From Sandaracinaceae bacterium (lineage in GTDB: Bacteria; Myxococcota_A; Polyangia; Polyangiales; JADJQN01), in assembly GCA_016712745.1 (NCBI GenBank), contig JADJQN010000003.1, positions 1,750,001 through 1,814,000 on the forward strand: DNA of 64,000 bases, read 5' to 3'. Made by a program: the position numbers and the translations under genes. Positions 54,636-63,862 of this stretch are shown here, one piece after another. Below the pieces are notes generated by a model. The model had not been told where the DNA came from, did not search any database, and worked only from the letters and a program-made list of their open reading frames with translations. How positions within the stretch are numbered: the first letter of the stretch is position 1; every line of letters begins with the position of its first letter.

Positions 54636-56357
54636 TTAGCCTTCGTCCCCCCCGTCGCCCACGCGGCCCGTGCCGTGCTCCGCGAGAAGGTTATCCTCAT
54701 ACAATTGCTTGGTTTTTCTACGCTGGACCTTGCCGCTCGAGGTCTTAGGCAGGCCGCCGACGCCGACGATTGCCACGTACCCTGTCGATAGCCCGGTCAA
54801 CTCGTAAACCCGTTCGGGGATCTGCTTCTTCAACCGCTCGACGTCGCCCGAGTTGGCCTCGGCGGCGATGACCAGCTGCTCGGTGCCTTCGGCCTGCACG
54901 CTAAACGCGATGACGTTGCCGCGACGCACCCCGTCCATCTCGCCCAAGGCCCACTCGATATCCTGAGGATAGTAGTTGGCGCCGTTGATGATGATGAGGT
55001 CCTTGATGCGACCACATATATAGAGAGCGCCGTTGGCGTAGTAGCCAAGGTCGCCGGTCTGCAGCCAACCGTTCTTCCAGCCTTCGGCGGTTGCCTCGGG
55101 GTTGTTGTAGTAGCTCTGGGTGACTGAGGGGCCGCGCGTCACAATTTGTCCCACGCGTCGCTCGGGCAGTGCCTTGCCGTCTTCATCTACTACGAGAACT
55201 TCGTGACCGGGGAAGGGCACGCCGCAGGCGACGAGCTCGAGTGACTTGGGCGTGCCGCGTGGAACCGGCGAGGCCTCACCCTTCTTCATTGCGTCGTGAT
55301 CGACAATGTCGGTGACGAGCGGAGTGCCGCGCGGATGGAAGGTAATCGCGAGTGTGCCCTCAGCCATGCCGTAGCTAGGAAGGAGCATCGTCTCTTTAAA
55401 ACCAACTGGTGCAAGGCGCGCCACGAAGTCGCGCATCGTCTGTGCTTGAATGGGCTCTGCGCCACAACCCGCGATGCGCACATGACTAAGATCGAGCTCG
55501 GCCAGATCGCGATCGCGCACGCGCTTGGTCGCAAGTGCATACGCGAAGTTCGGCGCGTACGTCACGGTGCCGTGGAATTTGTGCAGCGTTTCGAGCCAAA
55601 TTCGAGGGCCACGCGCGAAGGTGGATGTCGGCAAGAGCACCGAGCACACGTTGCAGATGAGTGGGCCGAGGATGAAACCGATGAGCCCCATGTCGTGGAA
55701 TAACGGAAGCCACGAGACGGCCATGTCTTCCTCGACCATGCCCAGGCCCGCGGGTCCGAGGAATGCCTGCGAGTTGGCGACGAGGTTCGCGTGCGTGACG
55801 ACAACGCCCTTGGGACGCGAGGTGCTGCCGGAAGTGAACTGCAAGAAACAGATGTCTTCGGGGTCGACTTTGGGCGGCGTGAATGCAGGCGTCGGGCCTT
55901 CGAAAATGCTCTCTGTGTAGAGCAGCTTCGTAATGCCCGAATCGCGCTCAAGAACTTTCTCGACGAAGGGCTTGGTCGCTTCCATCGTCAAGAGATACTG
56001 CGCGCCCGAGCCCTTGCAGATGTGCGCGACCGTATCGACGTAGCCATCGAGTCCCTTGAACGACGCGCGCGGGAAAATCGGAACCGGAATCACACCGGCA
56101 ACACATGCGCCCACAAACGAGAGAACGAACTCGTGTCCTTCGGGAACGACGATGGCGAGACGGTCGCCCTTCTTCAACCCGAGAGCGGCGAAGTGCGCGG
56201 CGCGGCGATGCGCTTCCTTCTCAATCGCGTCGTACGAGTAAAAACGCTCCTTCGTATCGGCACCGATGAAACGAAACCCTCGGGTCTCATCGCGCGGCAA
56301 AAGAGACAGCGCATCAACAAGCGTCTTCGGACTTCCCAGCATTCCCATCATTCCCAT
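54636..56357 (-). CDS. Fatty-acyl-AMP ligase (FAAL-like)
   Basis: This 573-aa ANL-superfamily enzyme activates a fatty acid with ATP and passes it to an ACP. Motifs are the P-loop FLQFTSGSTSRPKGVVVTH, VSWLPLFHDMGLIGFIL, YAPNFAYALATKRV, LPSYGMAEGTLAITF and GRIKDLIIINGANYYPQDIE, with SGKVQRRKTKQLY near the end. The HDMGLIG and APNFAYALA patterns point to FAAL rather than acyl-CoA ligase. It heads the operon FAAL-ACP-desaturase-ACP-thioesterase. The promoter should lie in 56358-56556, just before decayed IS DNA. Confidence 0.9.
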   Translation of the reverse strand: MGMMGMLGSPKTLVDALSLLPRDETRGFRFIGADTKERFYSYDAIEKEAHRRAAHFAALGLKKGDRLAIVVPEGHEFVLSFVGACVAGVIPVPIFPRASFKGLDGYVDTVAHICKGSGAQYLLTMEATKPFVEKVLERDSGITKLLYTESIFEGPTPAFTPPKVDPEDICFLQFTSGSTSRPKGVVVTHANLVANSQAFLGPAGLGMVEEDMAVSWLPLFHDMGLIGFILGPLICNVCSVLLPTSTFARGPRIWLETLHKFHGTVTYAPNFAYALATKRVRDRDLAELDLSHVRIAGCGAEPIQAQTMRDFVARLAPVGFKETMLLPSYGMAEGTLAITFHPRGTPLVTDIVDHDAMKKGEASPVPRGTPKSLELVACGVPFPGHEVLVVDEDGKALPERRVGQIVTRGPSVTQSYYNNPEATAEGWKNGWLQTGDLGYYANGALYICGRIKDLIIINGANYYPQDIEWALGEMDGVRRGNVIAFSVQAEGTEQLVIAAEANSGDVERLKKQIPERVYELTGLSTGYVAIVGVGGLPKTSSGKVQRRKTKQLYEDNLLAEHGTGRVGDGGDEG

Positions 56358-56556
56358 AACGAGGCGCTATCTACTGGGAAAGATGGGGCTTTGCAAGTTG
56401 TGAAGGGCTCGCCGTCGCCTCGCGCGCGTTCGAACAAAGTCAACGATGTGTGGAGCATCGAATTGGCGGCCGTTGACGGCCCGACATGCACCGTCGGTAC
56501 GCTCTCGCACAAACTCCGCGTGAATCGCGCGGCCCAGCGGTTGCAGTCGTTCACGC
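56358..56556. other. Upstream region of the FAAL operon
   Basis: This 199-bp stretch should carry the operon promoter on the minus strand. A minus-strand frame of about 60 codons crosses it (RLQPLGRAIHAEFVRERTDG), but I could not tie it to any family. It may be IS91-flank DNA or a remnant. Confidence 0.3.
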
Positions 56557-57859
56557 GTGGACATCTACCGCCCGCGCCGTCCCACTGACTGCACGCTACA
56601 CCGAGTACTCACCGAGCACGTCGAGACCTTCCTCGATGATGCCGCAATGTCGCGCCCCGACTCATTGCCGCGTTTCGTAGCGACCGAGCTGCGGCGGTCG
56701 CCGCATGACCGAGCTTGCGGCTCATCTCGTCGACCACGTGTTGCCGGTGGCGCGTACCCGGCAATGGGTGTTGTCGTTGCCGTTTGCGCTACGCGCATCC
56801 GTCGCATGGGACCACGATCTTGCGCTCGCAGTTCAACGCGTCGTCGTGCGCGCGGTGCTCGGCGCGTACCGACGTCGCGCGCAAAAGGCTGGCATCGCCG
56901 ACGGTCGTGCTGGCGCCATCTCCGTCATCCAACGCTTCGGCAGTGCGCTCAACCTCAACCCTCACTTTCATCTGCTCGTCCCCGATGGCGTCTTCGCTCA
57001 AGCCGCAAGCGGCTCACTCCGTTTCCATCCGACGCAACGCTTCTCACGCACCGACATCGAGCGCATCGCAAAGACGATTCGTATTCGCGTCACGCGCCTC
57101 GTTGCACGCCGCGTCTCGCACGACGATGACGTCTCCGACCCACTTGCCACCTGCTACGCGGCGTCGCTCGCAAACGCAGCCGCACGCGAGCCCGCAGCGC
57201 ACCATCGCGCTCTGAAGCTCAGCACCTTTCACACCGAGCGCATGCTCTCGATGAAAAAGCCTCTCGGCCTTCGCGCGCGCGACGAAGGCTTTGACCTGCA
57301 CGCCGGCGTCGTCGTCCCCAAAAGACAGCGCAAACTCCTTGAGCATCTGTGCCGCTACCTCACCCGCCCCGCCCTCTCACACGACCGCATCACACTCACC
57401 GAGAACAGCCGCGTCCGCATCCAGCTCAAAACTCCGTGGCAAGACGGCACCACGCACCTCACGCTCGACCCGCTCGCCTTCTGCGCACGCCTGTCCGCCC
57501 TCATCCCGCGCCCACGCAAAAACCTTCTCGTCTATCACGGCGTCCTTGCACCCAATGCACGACTTCGACCACGCATCGTCACGCTTGGCCGCACGACGAA
57601 CTCCGAACCCGCGCTCATCAAAACCAAACGCCCGCACCGCGCCTGGGCCGACCTCATGCGCCGCACCTTCGCCATCGACGTGACCACGTGCCCGAAGTGC
57701 GGCGGTCGTCTTCGCCTGATGGCAATCCTCCTCAACCCCCGCGCCGCCGTCGCCATCCTGCGCTCGCTCGGCCTACCGCACGAACGCATCACGCTTGCAC
57801 CCAGCCGCGGCCCACCCGACGAGCACATGTTCGATGAGCAAGACTTTCAGGTCGCATGA
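56557..57859 (+). pseudogene. IS91-family transposase, deleted and frameshifted
   Basis: The N-terminal piece (YRPRRPTDCTLHRVLTEHVE, SLPRFVATELRR) is in one frame. At about 56703 it jumps to another frame that begins MTELAAHLVDHVLPVARTRQ and runs 384 codons. The normal IS91 zinc-binding segment with its Cys clusters, which should lie between, is missing. The HUH motif (NPHFHLLVPDGVF) and the C-terminal zinc knuckle (CPKCGGRLRL) remain. Loss of the zinc domain and the frame break make it inactive. Confidence 0.87.
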
Positions 57860-57996
57860 CGCCGCGGTCCACCTCAAGCGGACCGCTCTCCACATCTGCG
57901 TCCGCGACGCTCAAAACACCCCGCCGCCCCGGCGCCGCGCCCGGGCGCGGTCTTCGTACGCGCTGTCGGAACTGAAATCGAAACGATGTCGGTGCG

Positions 57997-59540
57997 ATTT
58001 AGAAATGTCCGGTGCTCTGCAAAGTACAGTTGTCCGCTTGGGTGCCTCGGTCAAGGGTTGCTGGTTTGGGATGCGGCTTTGCCGACTGCAGCGCGGTGGC
58101 CAATGGATGGGTTACGGGCAAGGGCGCAATCGACCTGGCGGATTGTTGGCGCTTCTGGTTCGCGCGTGGACGCCGAGTCGTCAGACCTGGTTCTCCCATC
58201 GCTTTGCGCATGAGATCTTCGTCGCGCAACGTGAGGCGCTTCGTTTGAAGCGTGCGCTTGTCACGCTCGCGCTGACCTTGAGCGATGACGCTCAGGACAT
58301 GTCCTAAGAGTTTGTTCTCGACGATGGCGCCTTGATGCACGCGTGCGTCTTTGGGAAACGCGTACGCGTCCAAGTGTTCGCCTCGATATTCGATGTGTAC
58401 GGTTCCATCTTCTTCTTCGCGCACCGTCACACGCTTGCCACGCGCTTTTTCCGATGCTGGCGTCGAGGCGACGACGTACATCACGCGATTGTAGTGCAAG
58501 GTGAGGCTGCCGGTCAGGCGTCGCTCCTCTTGCCACGAGAAGATGCGTGCGAGGTTTTCCCTGGGGCAGCAACGTCCGGTGCGCATCGTGCGGGCTCTGA
58601 GGTTCGCACGCGAAACGCTGGTTGTAGTCCTTCATGAACTCCCCAAGGTACGCGTTGCCCGCATCACGGCCTGAGATGCCGCGAAGCCTGAGCTCTTTGA
58701 CGAGACGGTCTTGCAGCGTCTGATGCGCTCGTTCGACGCGCCCCTTGGCCGCGGGCGTGTTGGCGCAAATCACGTCGATATTCAGCTCGTACATAGCGCG
58801 TCCAATGCGTGTAGCCGTCGCCCGCGCGTGCATCCTTGGCATTGACGCGAAAGACGCCGGCCTTGTCGCTGTAAAAAGCGCAGGGCTTTCCGTGCGCACG
58901 CACATAGCGCTCGGTCGCCGCGAAGTACTCGAACGTCGATTCGGAGCGCACGAAGCGCAGCTCCATCAAACGACTCGTCGCGTCGTCGACGTAGACCAAG
59001 AGGGTGCAGCGCGGCGCGCGTCCTTCGAACCACTCATGGTCCGACCCGTCGATTTGCACCAACTCACCTAAGCACGAGCGGCGACGACGCGGTGATTGGG
59101 CTGGCTTTCGCCGCTGCATGCGCGTACGCCACAATCCCTCCGAGGACATCCACGTGCGCAAGGTCTCGACCGACACGACAACATCATGCTGCTCGCGCAG
59201 CTTCTCGCAGGCCAAGGTCGGGCCAAAGTCGGCATAGCGTTCTTTGACAAGCGCGAGCACCCGCGCACGAACATCAGCGGCTAACTTGCGATTGCTTGGT
59301 CGGCCACGTCGCTTGGAGGCGAGAGCCGCGGCCCCTGAACCGCGTACGCACGCTGCAGTCGCCGAACTTGCCGCACAGTCAGCTGCAACATCTCCGCAGC
59401 GGCTCGCTGTGACAGCGAATGCTCCGAGCCGTGCCATCACCGCGGCCCGGTCCATCCTTGGTGCTCATTGTCGTCAGTTCCTCCATGACCGCCTCCCGAG
59501 GCGGACATTTCTACTTGGGAGAAACCGGACATCTCTAAAT
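57997..59540 (-). mobile_element. ISNCY-type insertion sequence with 17-bp terminal inverted repeats
   Basis: The ends are ATTTAGAAATGTCCGGT (57997-58013) and, on the other strand, ATTTAGAGATGTCCGGT (59540-59524), 16 of 17 bases matching. A further gacattt motif lies just inside the right end. The element is about 1.54 kb and holds one broken transposase gene on the minus strand. I see no target-site duplication. It lies next to the IS91-type remnant. Confidence 0.82.
57999..59479 (-). pseudogene. ISNCY-family transposase with at least three frameshifts
   Basis: The protein is readable in order only by changing frame. It has an HTH piece (SLSQRAAAEMLQLTVRQVRR), then the integrase part (YADFGPTLACEKLREQ, GELVQIDGSDHEWFEG, YVDDATSRLMELRF). 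After a shift near 58800 comes NTPAAKGRVERAHQTLQDRL with GEFMKDYNQRFACEP. After another shift near 58570 comes the tail ARIFSWQEERRLTGSLTLHY and GQRERDKRTLQTKRLTLRDE. The DDE residues are visible, but the gene is broken. Confidence 0.87.
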
Positions 59541-59599
59541 GGGCCCTACAAATTCGCTTCGCATAAAGGGCGGATATGTAAACTTGCTCTACGACCACA

Positions 59600-60481
59600 T
59601 CAGACGGCCGAATCGAAGAACGCGTTTATGCTGGCTAGCCTCTCGCGATCGAACTCGCCCTCTGTGCGGATAACGCGAACGCCATCTCGCTCTTTGGTGA
59701 CGTTCGTCGTGGTCGTCGTCACCGTGGCCGTTGTGACTGTCGCCGTTGTCATCGTGGCTGTTTCAAGCACCGGCATCGCATGGCCGACAATGTCGTCCAT
59801 TTTAGGCGCATCGAAATCAGTGAGCGTAGTCTCCTCGACACGCGCGGTCGCAGATTGCTCTGCGCTCGGCATTTCATCGTAAACGACCTGCAAAACAAGG
59901 CTCGGTACATCTCCCGTAAATGATAGGTCAATGCCGTCGATCTTACCTCGGCGAGTCTCCATTTCGTCGCCGACGCGCATCGACACGCCGCGCCCAAGCT
60001 TCAGGAACGATAGCTCCTGCGTTACGGTCACCAGATCTTTGGCCGCGTGCATGACGCGAGCCACGATCGGTGAGGCCACGCCGTCGAGAGAAAGACGCGC
60101 GCTTGTGTAGAGCTCTTCGCTTGCGGGCTCAGTCTCACGTGCGAGAACTTCAGAAACGATGTCGTGGATCATTCGCTCAGAGTTGTTGTCGAGTCCGACA
60201 AAGCGAATACCGAACTCTCCCATGCGCTGGCCGGAGTCTTGCGCCCACACGACTTCGCCACGTGCATGGATCTTCTCGCCCGTAGGGGGATTCTGAAAGC
60301 GACAGGACACGTGCGTGCCTGGTTCAGGCAAGTAGGCAGCGCGCATCGACACGCCGCGCGCACTTAGATTTACGCATTCTGCTTCGAAGTGATCTCCGAA
60401 GTCGTCATGCGAAAGTTCGATCAGTGCTTCGAGTGGAACTCGAATGGCGTCGTTCGACCTACGTTCAGCGGCTGTTCCCAT
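59600..60481 (-). CDS. PilZ-domain protein, 293 aa
   Basis: I used ATG 60481, preceded by gggaggg; the open extension to a TTG at 60598 lacks support. Residues 5-115 form a PilZ-like domain: ERRSNDAIRVPLEALIEL carries an RR motif at its start and CVNLSARGVSMRA the D/NxSxxG-type motif. Such domains bind cyclic di-GMP. The region after 130 is unrecognised, with a Thr-rich stretch near 255 (TATVTTATVTTTTTN). The IS element ends 59 bp beyond its stop. It is divergent from the FHA gene. Confidence 0.8.
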   Translation of the reverse strand: MGTAAERRSNDAIRVPLEALIELSHDDFGDHFEAECVNLSARGVSMRAAYLPEPGTHVSCRFQNPPTGEKIHARGEVVWAQDSGQRMGEFGIRFVGLDNNSERMIHDIVSEVLARETEPASEELYTSARLSLDGVASPIVARVMHAAKDLVTVTQELSFLKLGRGVSMRVGDEMETRRGKIDGIDLSFTGDVPSLVLQVVYDEMPSAEQSATARVEETTLTDFDAPKMDDIVGHAMPVLETATMTTATVTTATVTTTTTNVTKERDGVRVIRTEGEFDRERLASINAFFDSAV

Positions 60482-60645
60482 GGACCCTCCCGGTCGCGGC
60501 GCCTCATTTGCGGGCTGAGGTGCTGCTGGCCGACTCCTCACAGAACGGGCCGAAGAAATCCAATTTTCGACAAGTCCCGAAAATCGAGTCACATCCAACG
60601 CAGCGTTTTGGACAGGGACGAACCGAAGCGCGAGTCTCCTTAGGC

Positions 60646-61612
60646 ATGGCGATTCGCCTTGTGGTGCGCGGCCCCTCCGGTACGGATGCGACAGCCGACA
60701 TCGTGTTCAGGTCGATCAACAGCGAGTGGTGATCGGTCGCGGCACGGGGGCGGACGTACGTCTTCCGAAGGGCACCGTCAGTGAGCATCACGCGACGATC
60801 CGTCTCGACCCGAACGGTTTCGTGCTGGTGGACGAGTCGTCCACGAATGGCACCTATGTAGATGGAGTGCGACTTGTGCCCGGGCGCGCCAAGTCACTGC
60901 GCGAAGGTGATGTCATTCGCGTTTCAACATTTTCGTCACTTTCCAAAAGACCGCCATGCCAGTCGATCAGGTGCCGTCGGTAGAGCGAACAGCAGCTCTT
61001 GCGCGACGCATGGTGCGCGAGCTTCTCGATCCAGCCGGCTACGCGCAGCAGCCGGCCGAGCTTGTTGTCACGGAGGGGCCCAATATCGGCGAGAAACTTG
61101 TGCTTCCGCCCGCGCCCGCACGCATGATGATTGGTCGCATTGAAACCGCAGATCTCTTACTGACCGATGCGGACTTATCGCGCGAGCATGCAGAAGTCAT
61201 ACGCGATAGTGAAGGCACCCTACTTCGCGACAACGAGAGCAAGAACGGCGTCTTCGTTAATGACAAGCGCATCCGCGAGAAGCGCTTGCGCGATCGCGAC
61301 GAAATTGTCATTGGAGCAACCTTACTCACTTACAACGATCCGGCGGAGGCCGCCGTGCGCGCTCTTGAAGGATCGCCTGATCTTGTCGCGCCTCCTGAGG
61401 AAGCTTCTCTCGTTCCAGCAGGTACCGCACCTGGTGCACCGGAACCCGCGCCCGTGCCCGAACCCGCCACGCCTGCGCTGCCGGCCGCACGCATCATTGG
61501 TGCAACGCCGAAGCGTAAATCGATGAACGGCGACACATTCATCTACGTGTTCGCTGGCGTGGTTTTGCTGGCAAGCGCGATCGCCCTCTTCATCTTGCTG
61601 CGCGCACGCTAG
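60646..61612 (+). pseudogene. Double-FHA protein with C-terminal membrane anchor, two -1 frameshifts
   Basis: The gene starts MAIRLVVRGPSGTDATADIV. Near 60706 one base is missing, after which QQRVVIGRGTGADVRLPKGT and DESSTNGTYVDGVRLVPG complete the first FHA domain. Near 60937 another base is missing, after which TFQKTAMPVDQVPSVERT leads to the second FHA domain (MMIGRIETADLLLTDADLSR, NESKNGVFVNDKRI). A Pro-rich linker and a tail anchor (FIYVFAGVVLLASAIALFIL) follow. FHA domains bind phosphothreonine. Either the gene is decaying, translation starts again at ATG 60956 to give a single-FHA protein, or there are sequence errors. Confidence 0.75.
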
Positions 61613-61746
61613 GCGCTCGATTTGATAGCGAGCGTTCGAGCTACTACCCTTGTGCGTATGTGCGTGGTGATGCCCCCCGCGGTCGACACCACTTGCGATC
61701 TTCCGTAGTCGAAGGTCTCGCAAACACCGTTCGCTCACATCGCGTA

Positions 61747-63261
61747 TTAGCGATGAAAGGTGCAGGTGCCCATTGCGTCACATTGCCGGTGTGCGCCGCA
61801 AGGAGTGCCGTCTGCTGCGTAGTCACCATCGCGCGTGACGCAGGTGCCGACGCTACTTACAGCACCGTTCAAGCAGTTGGCGACACAATCCTGCATCGGA
61901 GATGCGCATGTTGTTTGGAGGAACAGAGACCCATCAGATAGCTCTGCACACACGCTGTCCGCATCACAACTTGATTCCACACAATCCATGTGATCCAAAC
62001 GACACGCTGTGCCGGCAGACGCTCCGCCGCTCGCGCAGGCGGCACCGCCAAACTCTGAGCAGCTTACGCAGGTCGCAACACCGCTTGTGCAGTCGACTCT
62101 GCCGGATCCGCAATCACCGAACGCGCAATCGTAGCCGTGGTTGCACACCGAGCAAGCACCAGCCGGTGTGCACACTTTACCGTCGCCGCACTCTGTTCCG
62201 GGCGCAAGAAGCATGTCGGGTCCAAGACTGTTGCAAAGACCGGAAGCGCAATCGAATACGCCCATTTCACAGCTATCTTCAAGCACGCAAGCGGCGCCGT
62301 CTTCGCAACTTGTGACGCAGGTTCCCGAAGCGTCGCACTCTCGATAAACGCCACACGAAGTGCCTGGCGCAAGCAATGTTGTCGGCGCGCAAACCGGTGT
62401 CGCTTCGCCGCAATCCCACATTCCTGCTTGGCAGCTCATCTCACTTGGACGGCAGAAGGTGCCGCATACGGGTCCCGCGTCCACGCCTGCGTCGGGGACG
62501 CCAGCATCAGAGTCCGCATCCGAGAGCTCCGCATCTACTTCCGCGTCGGATGTGCCTGCGTCGGATGTGCCTGCGTCGGACATGCCTCCGTCCATCACTT
62601 CGAGCGGCGTGCATCCTCCTTCGAGATCGGGGTTGCACCATTGATTCGCGCACGTGTCAGCAACTTGTGTCGGCGTGCAGACGCCTGACACGCACTCATT
62701 GCTCGCACAGGCTGCCACAGGGTCTGTGCAGTCAGTCGCATCAATGCAAAAGAGAACTGACGGGCAGTACATGCGCGTCGCGTTGTCGGCCGGATTGCAG
62801 CGCGGATCGACACAGTGGCCGGAGAGGCACTCGGTATATTCAGCCGAACCACCAGGCTCGGGGCAGGTGATCACTGACGACAAACAATCGCGCGTCAAAT
62901 ACACGCGCAAGACGTACGAGCCCGAATAGACGATCTGGGTGCGTCGCTCGATGAGGATTTGTCCGTTAGGCCGATAGAGATGCACCCACACGGTGTAGGT
63001 GCCATTGGGAAGCAACGGGAATGTGGCGACCGATTTACCTTGCGCGAACTCGCGGCCAAATACGGCTGGCACGCGTAAGGGCACGATGGTTCCCGAAGTG
63101 GTTCCCGTCCCAGGAAAAACTTCCGTGAGCACAGACGCGAACTCCGGCCCAGGAACAAGGCCCGTCACTACCTGCACTTCGAGTGCGGGTTCGCTCTTCT
63201 TCGCGCAAGCCGAAATGCAAAATAGAAGGACTGAAACAGCAACAGCAATGCGCTTAGTCAT
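61747..63261 (-). CDS. Cys-rich lipoprotein, 504 aa
   Basis: The signal ends in ISAC near residue 19. Residues 25-125 form a beta-rich domain (TEVFPGTGTTSGTIVPLRVP, GTYTVWVHLYRPNGQILIE). The rest has more than 40 cysteines in short spaced motifs such as CLSGHCVDPRCNPADNA and CASNECVSGVC. It is divided near 225-265 by an Asp/Ala/Ser linker (DAGTSDAGTSDAEVDAE). The pattern matches surface lipoproteins common in Myxococcota. The function is unknown. A second Cys-rich gene lies 49 bp upstream on the same strand. Confidence 0.8.
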   Translation of the reverse strand: MTKRIAVAVSVLLFCISACAKKSEPALEVQVVTGLVPGPEFASVLTEVFPGTGTTSGTIVPLRVPAVFGREFAQGKSVATFPLLPNGTYTVWVHLYRPNGQILIERRTQIVYSGSYVLRVYLTRDCLSSVITCPEPGGSAEYTECLSGHCVDPRCNPADNATRMYCPSVLFCIDATDCTDPVAACASNECVSGVCTPTQVADTCANQWCNPDLEGGCTPLEVMDGGMSDAGTSDAGTSDAEVDAELSDADSDAGVPDAGVDAGPVCGTFCRPSEMSCQAGMWDCGEATPVCAPTTLLAPGTSCGVYRECDASGTCVTSCEDGAACVLEDSCEMGVFDCASGLCNSLGPDMLLAPGTECGDGKVCTPAGACSVCNHGYDCAFGDCGSGRVDCTSGVATCVSCSEFGGAACASGGASAGTACRLDHMDCVESSCDADSVCAELSDGSLFLQTTCASPMQDCVANCLNGAVSSVGTCVTRDGDYAADGTPCGAHRQCDAMGTCTFHR

Positions 63262-63310
63262 GGGCTCTAAGTACAGCGCATGACGACACCGCGCGCAAGA
63301 TCAGACGATG

Positions 63311-63766
63311 TTACGAAGGCGTACCGCAATCGTCCGAGCAGCTCGTCTGCGTCTCGCCGCCGTTGCACGTTGCATCGCCACAACCTGCGACGCAATCGAA
63401 CGCGCAGTTGCTCGTCGTTTCGGCGGGTCCCTCGCAGCTAAAATCGCCACAGGTGCTAAGCGGGGACACGCAGTCTGCGGCGCACGAACTCGCCGTCTCA
63501 CCCGTGCGGCACGCGCCGTCCCCACAGATCAGCACTTCGCAATCGCGAGCGCATGAAGCATGGGTTTCGCTTCCGTTGCACACAGTGTCTCCGCACACTG
63601 CGGAGGCTGCCGCGCAATCCGCTGGGCATGCGTAGTCGTCTTCCGGTGCCTCACATCGTCCGTTGCCGCACGCGATCGTCGAACCTTCGCAATCCGTAGC
63701 GCAAGATGCTGTCGATTCACTGCTCTGACAAATGCCGTCTCCACATGCGACAACAGGCACCGTCAC
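63311..63766 (-). CDS. Cys-rich repeat protein, start uncertain
   Basis: From GTG 63766 the frame encodes 151 residues made of seven repeats of the type CGDGICxxSExxASCATDC, for example CGNGRCEAPEDDYACPADC and CGDTVCNGSETHASCARDC. The frame stays open to about 63823 with a hydrophobic stretch (FLAPLSIHAVAVTVPVVA), which suggests that a signal peptide is present but its start codon is non-standard or lost. It is probably co-transcribed with the Cys-rich lipoprotein downstream. The repeats are expected to be disulfide-rich and extracellular. Confidence 0.65.
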   Translation of the reverse strand: MTVPVVACGDGICQSSESTASCATDCEGSTIACGNGRCEAPEDDYACPADCAAASAVCGDTVCNGSETHASCARDCEVLICGDGACRTGETASSCAADCVSPLSTCGDFSCEGPAETTSNCAFDCVAGCGDATCNGGETQTSCSDDCGTPS

Positions 63767-63862
63767 CGCAACGGCGTGTATCGACAGCGGAGCCAGAAAA
63801 CGTCCGCGAATGCGGCCGCTTCACTGCGCGAAGTTTTCGTAGTCGGCGTAGCGTGTGAACCG

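Noticed and set aside
56367..56564. Minus-strand frame of 65 codons between FAAL and the IS91 remnant
   Set aside because: It looks mildly protein-like but matches nothing I recognise and has no ribosome site, so it is noted only as intergenic content.
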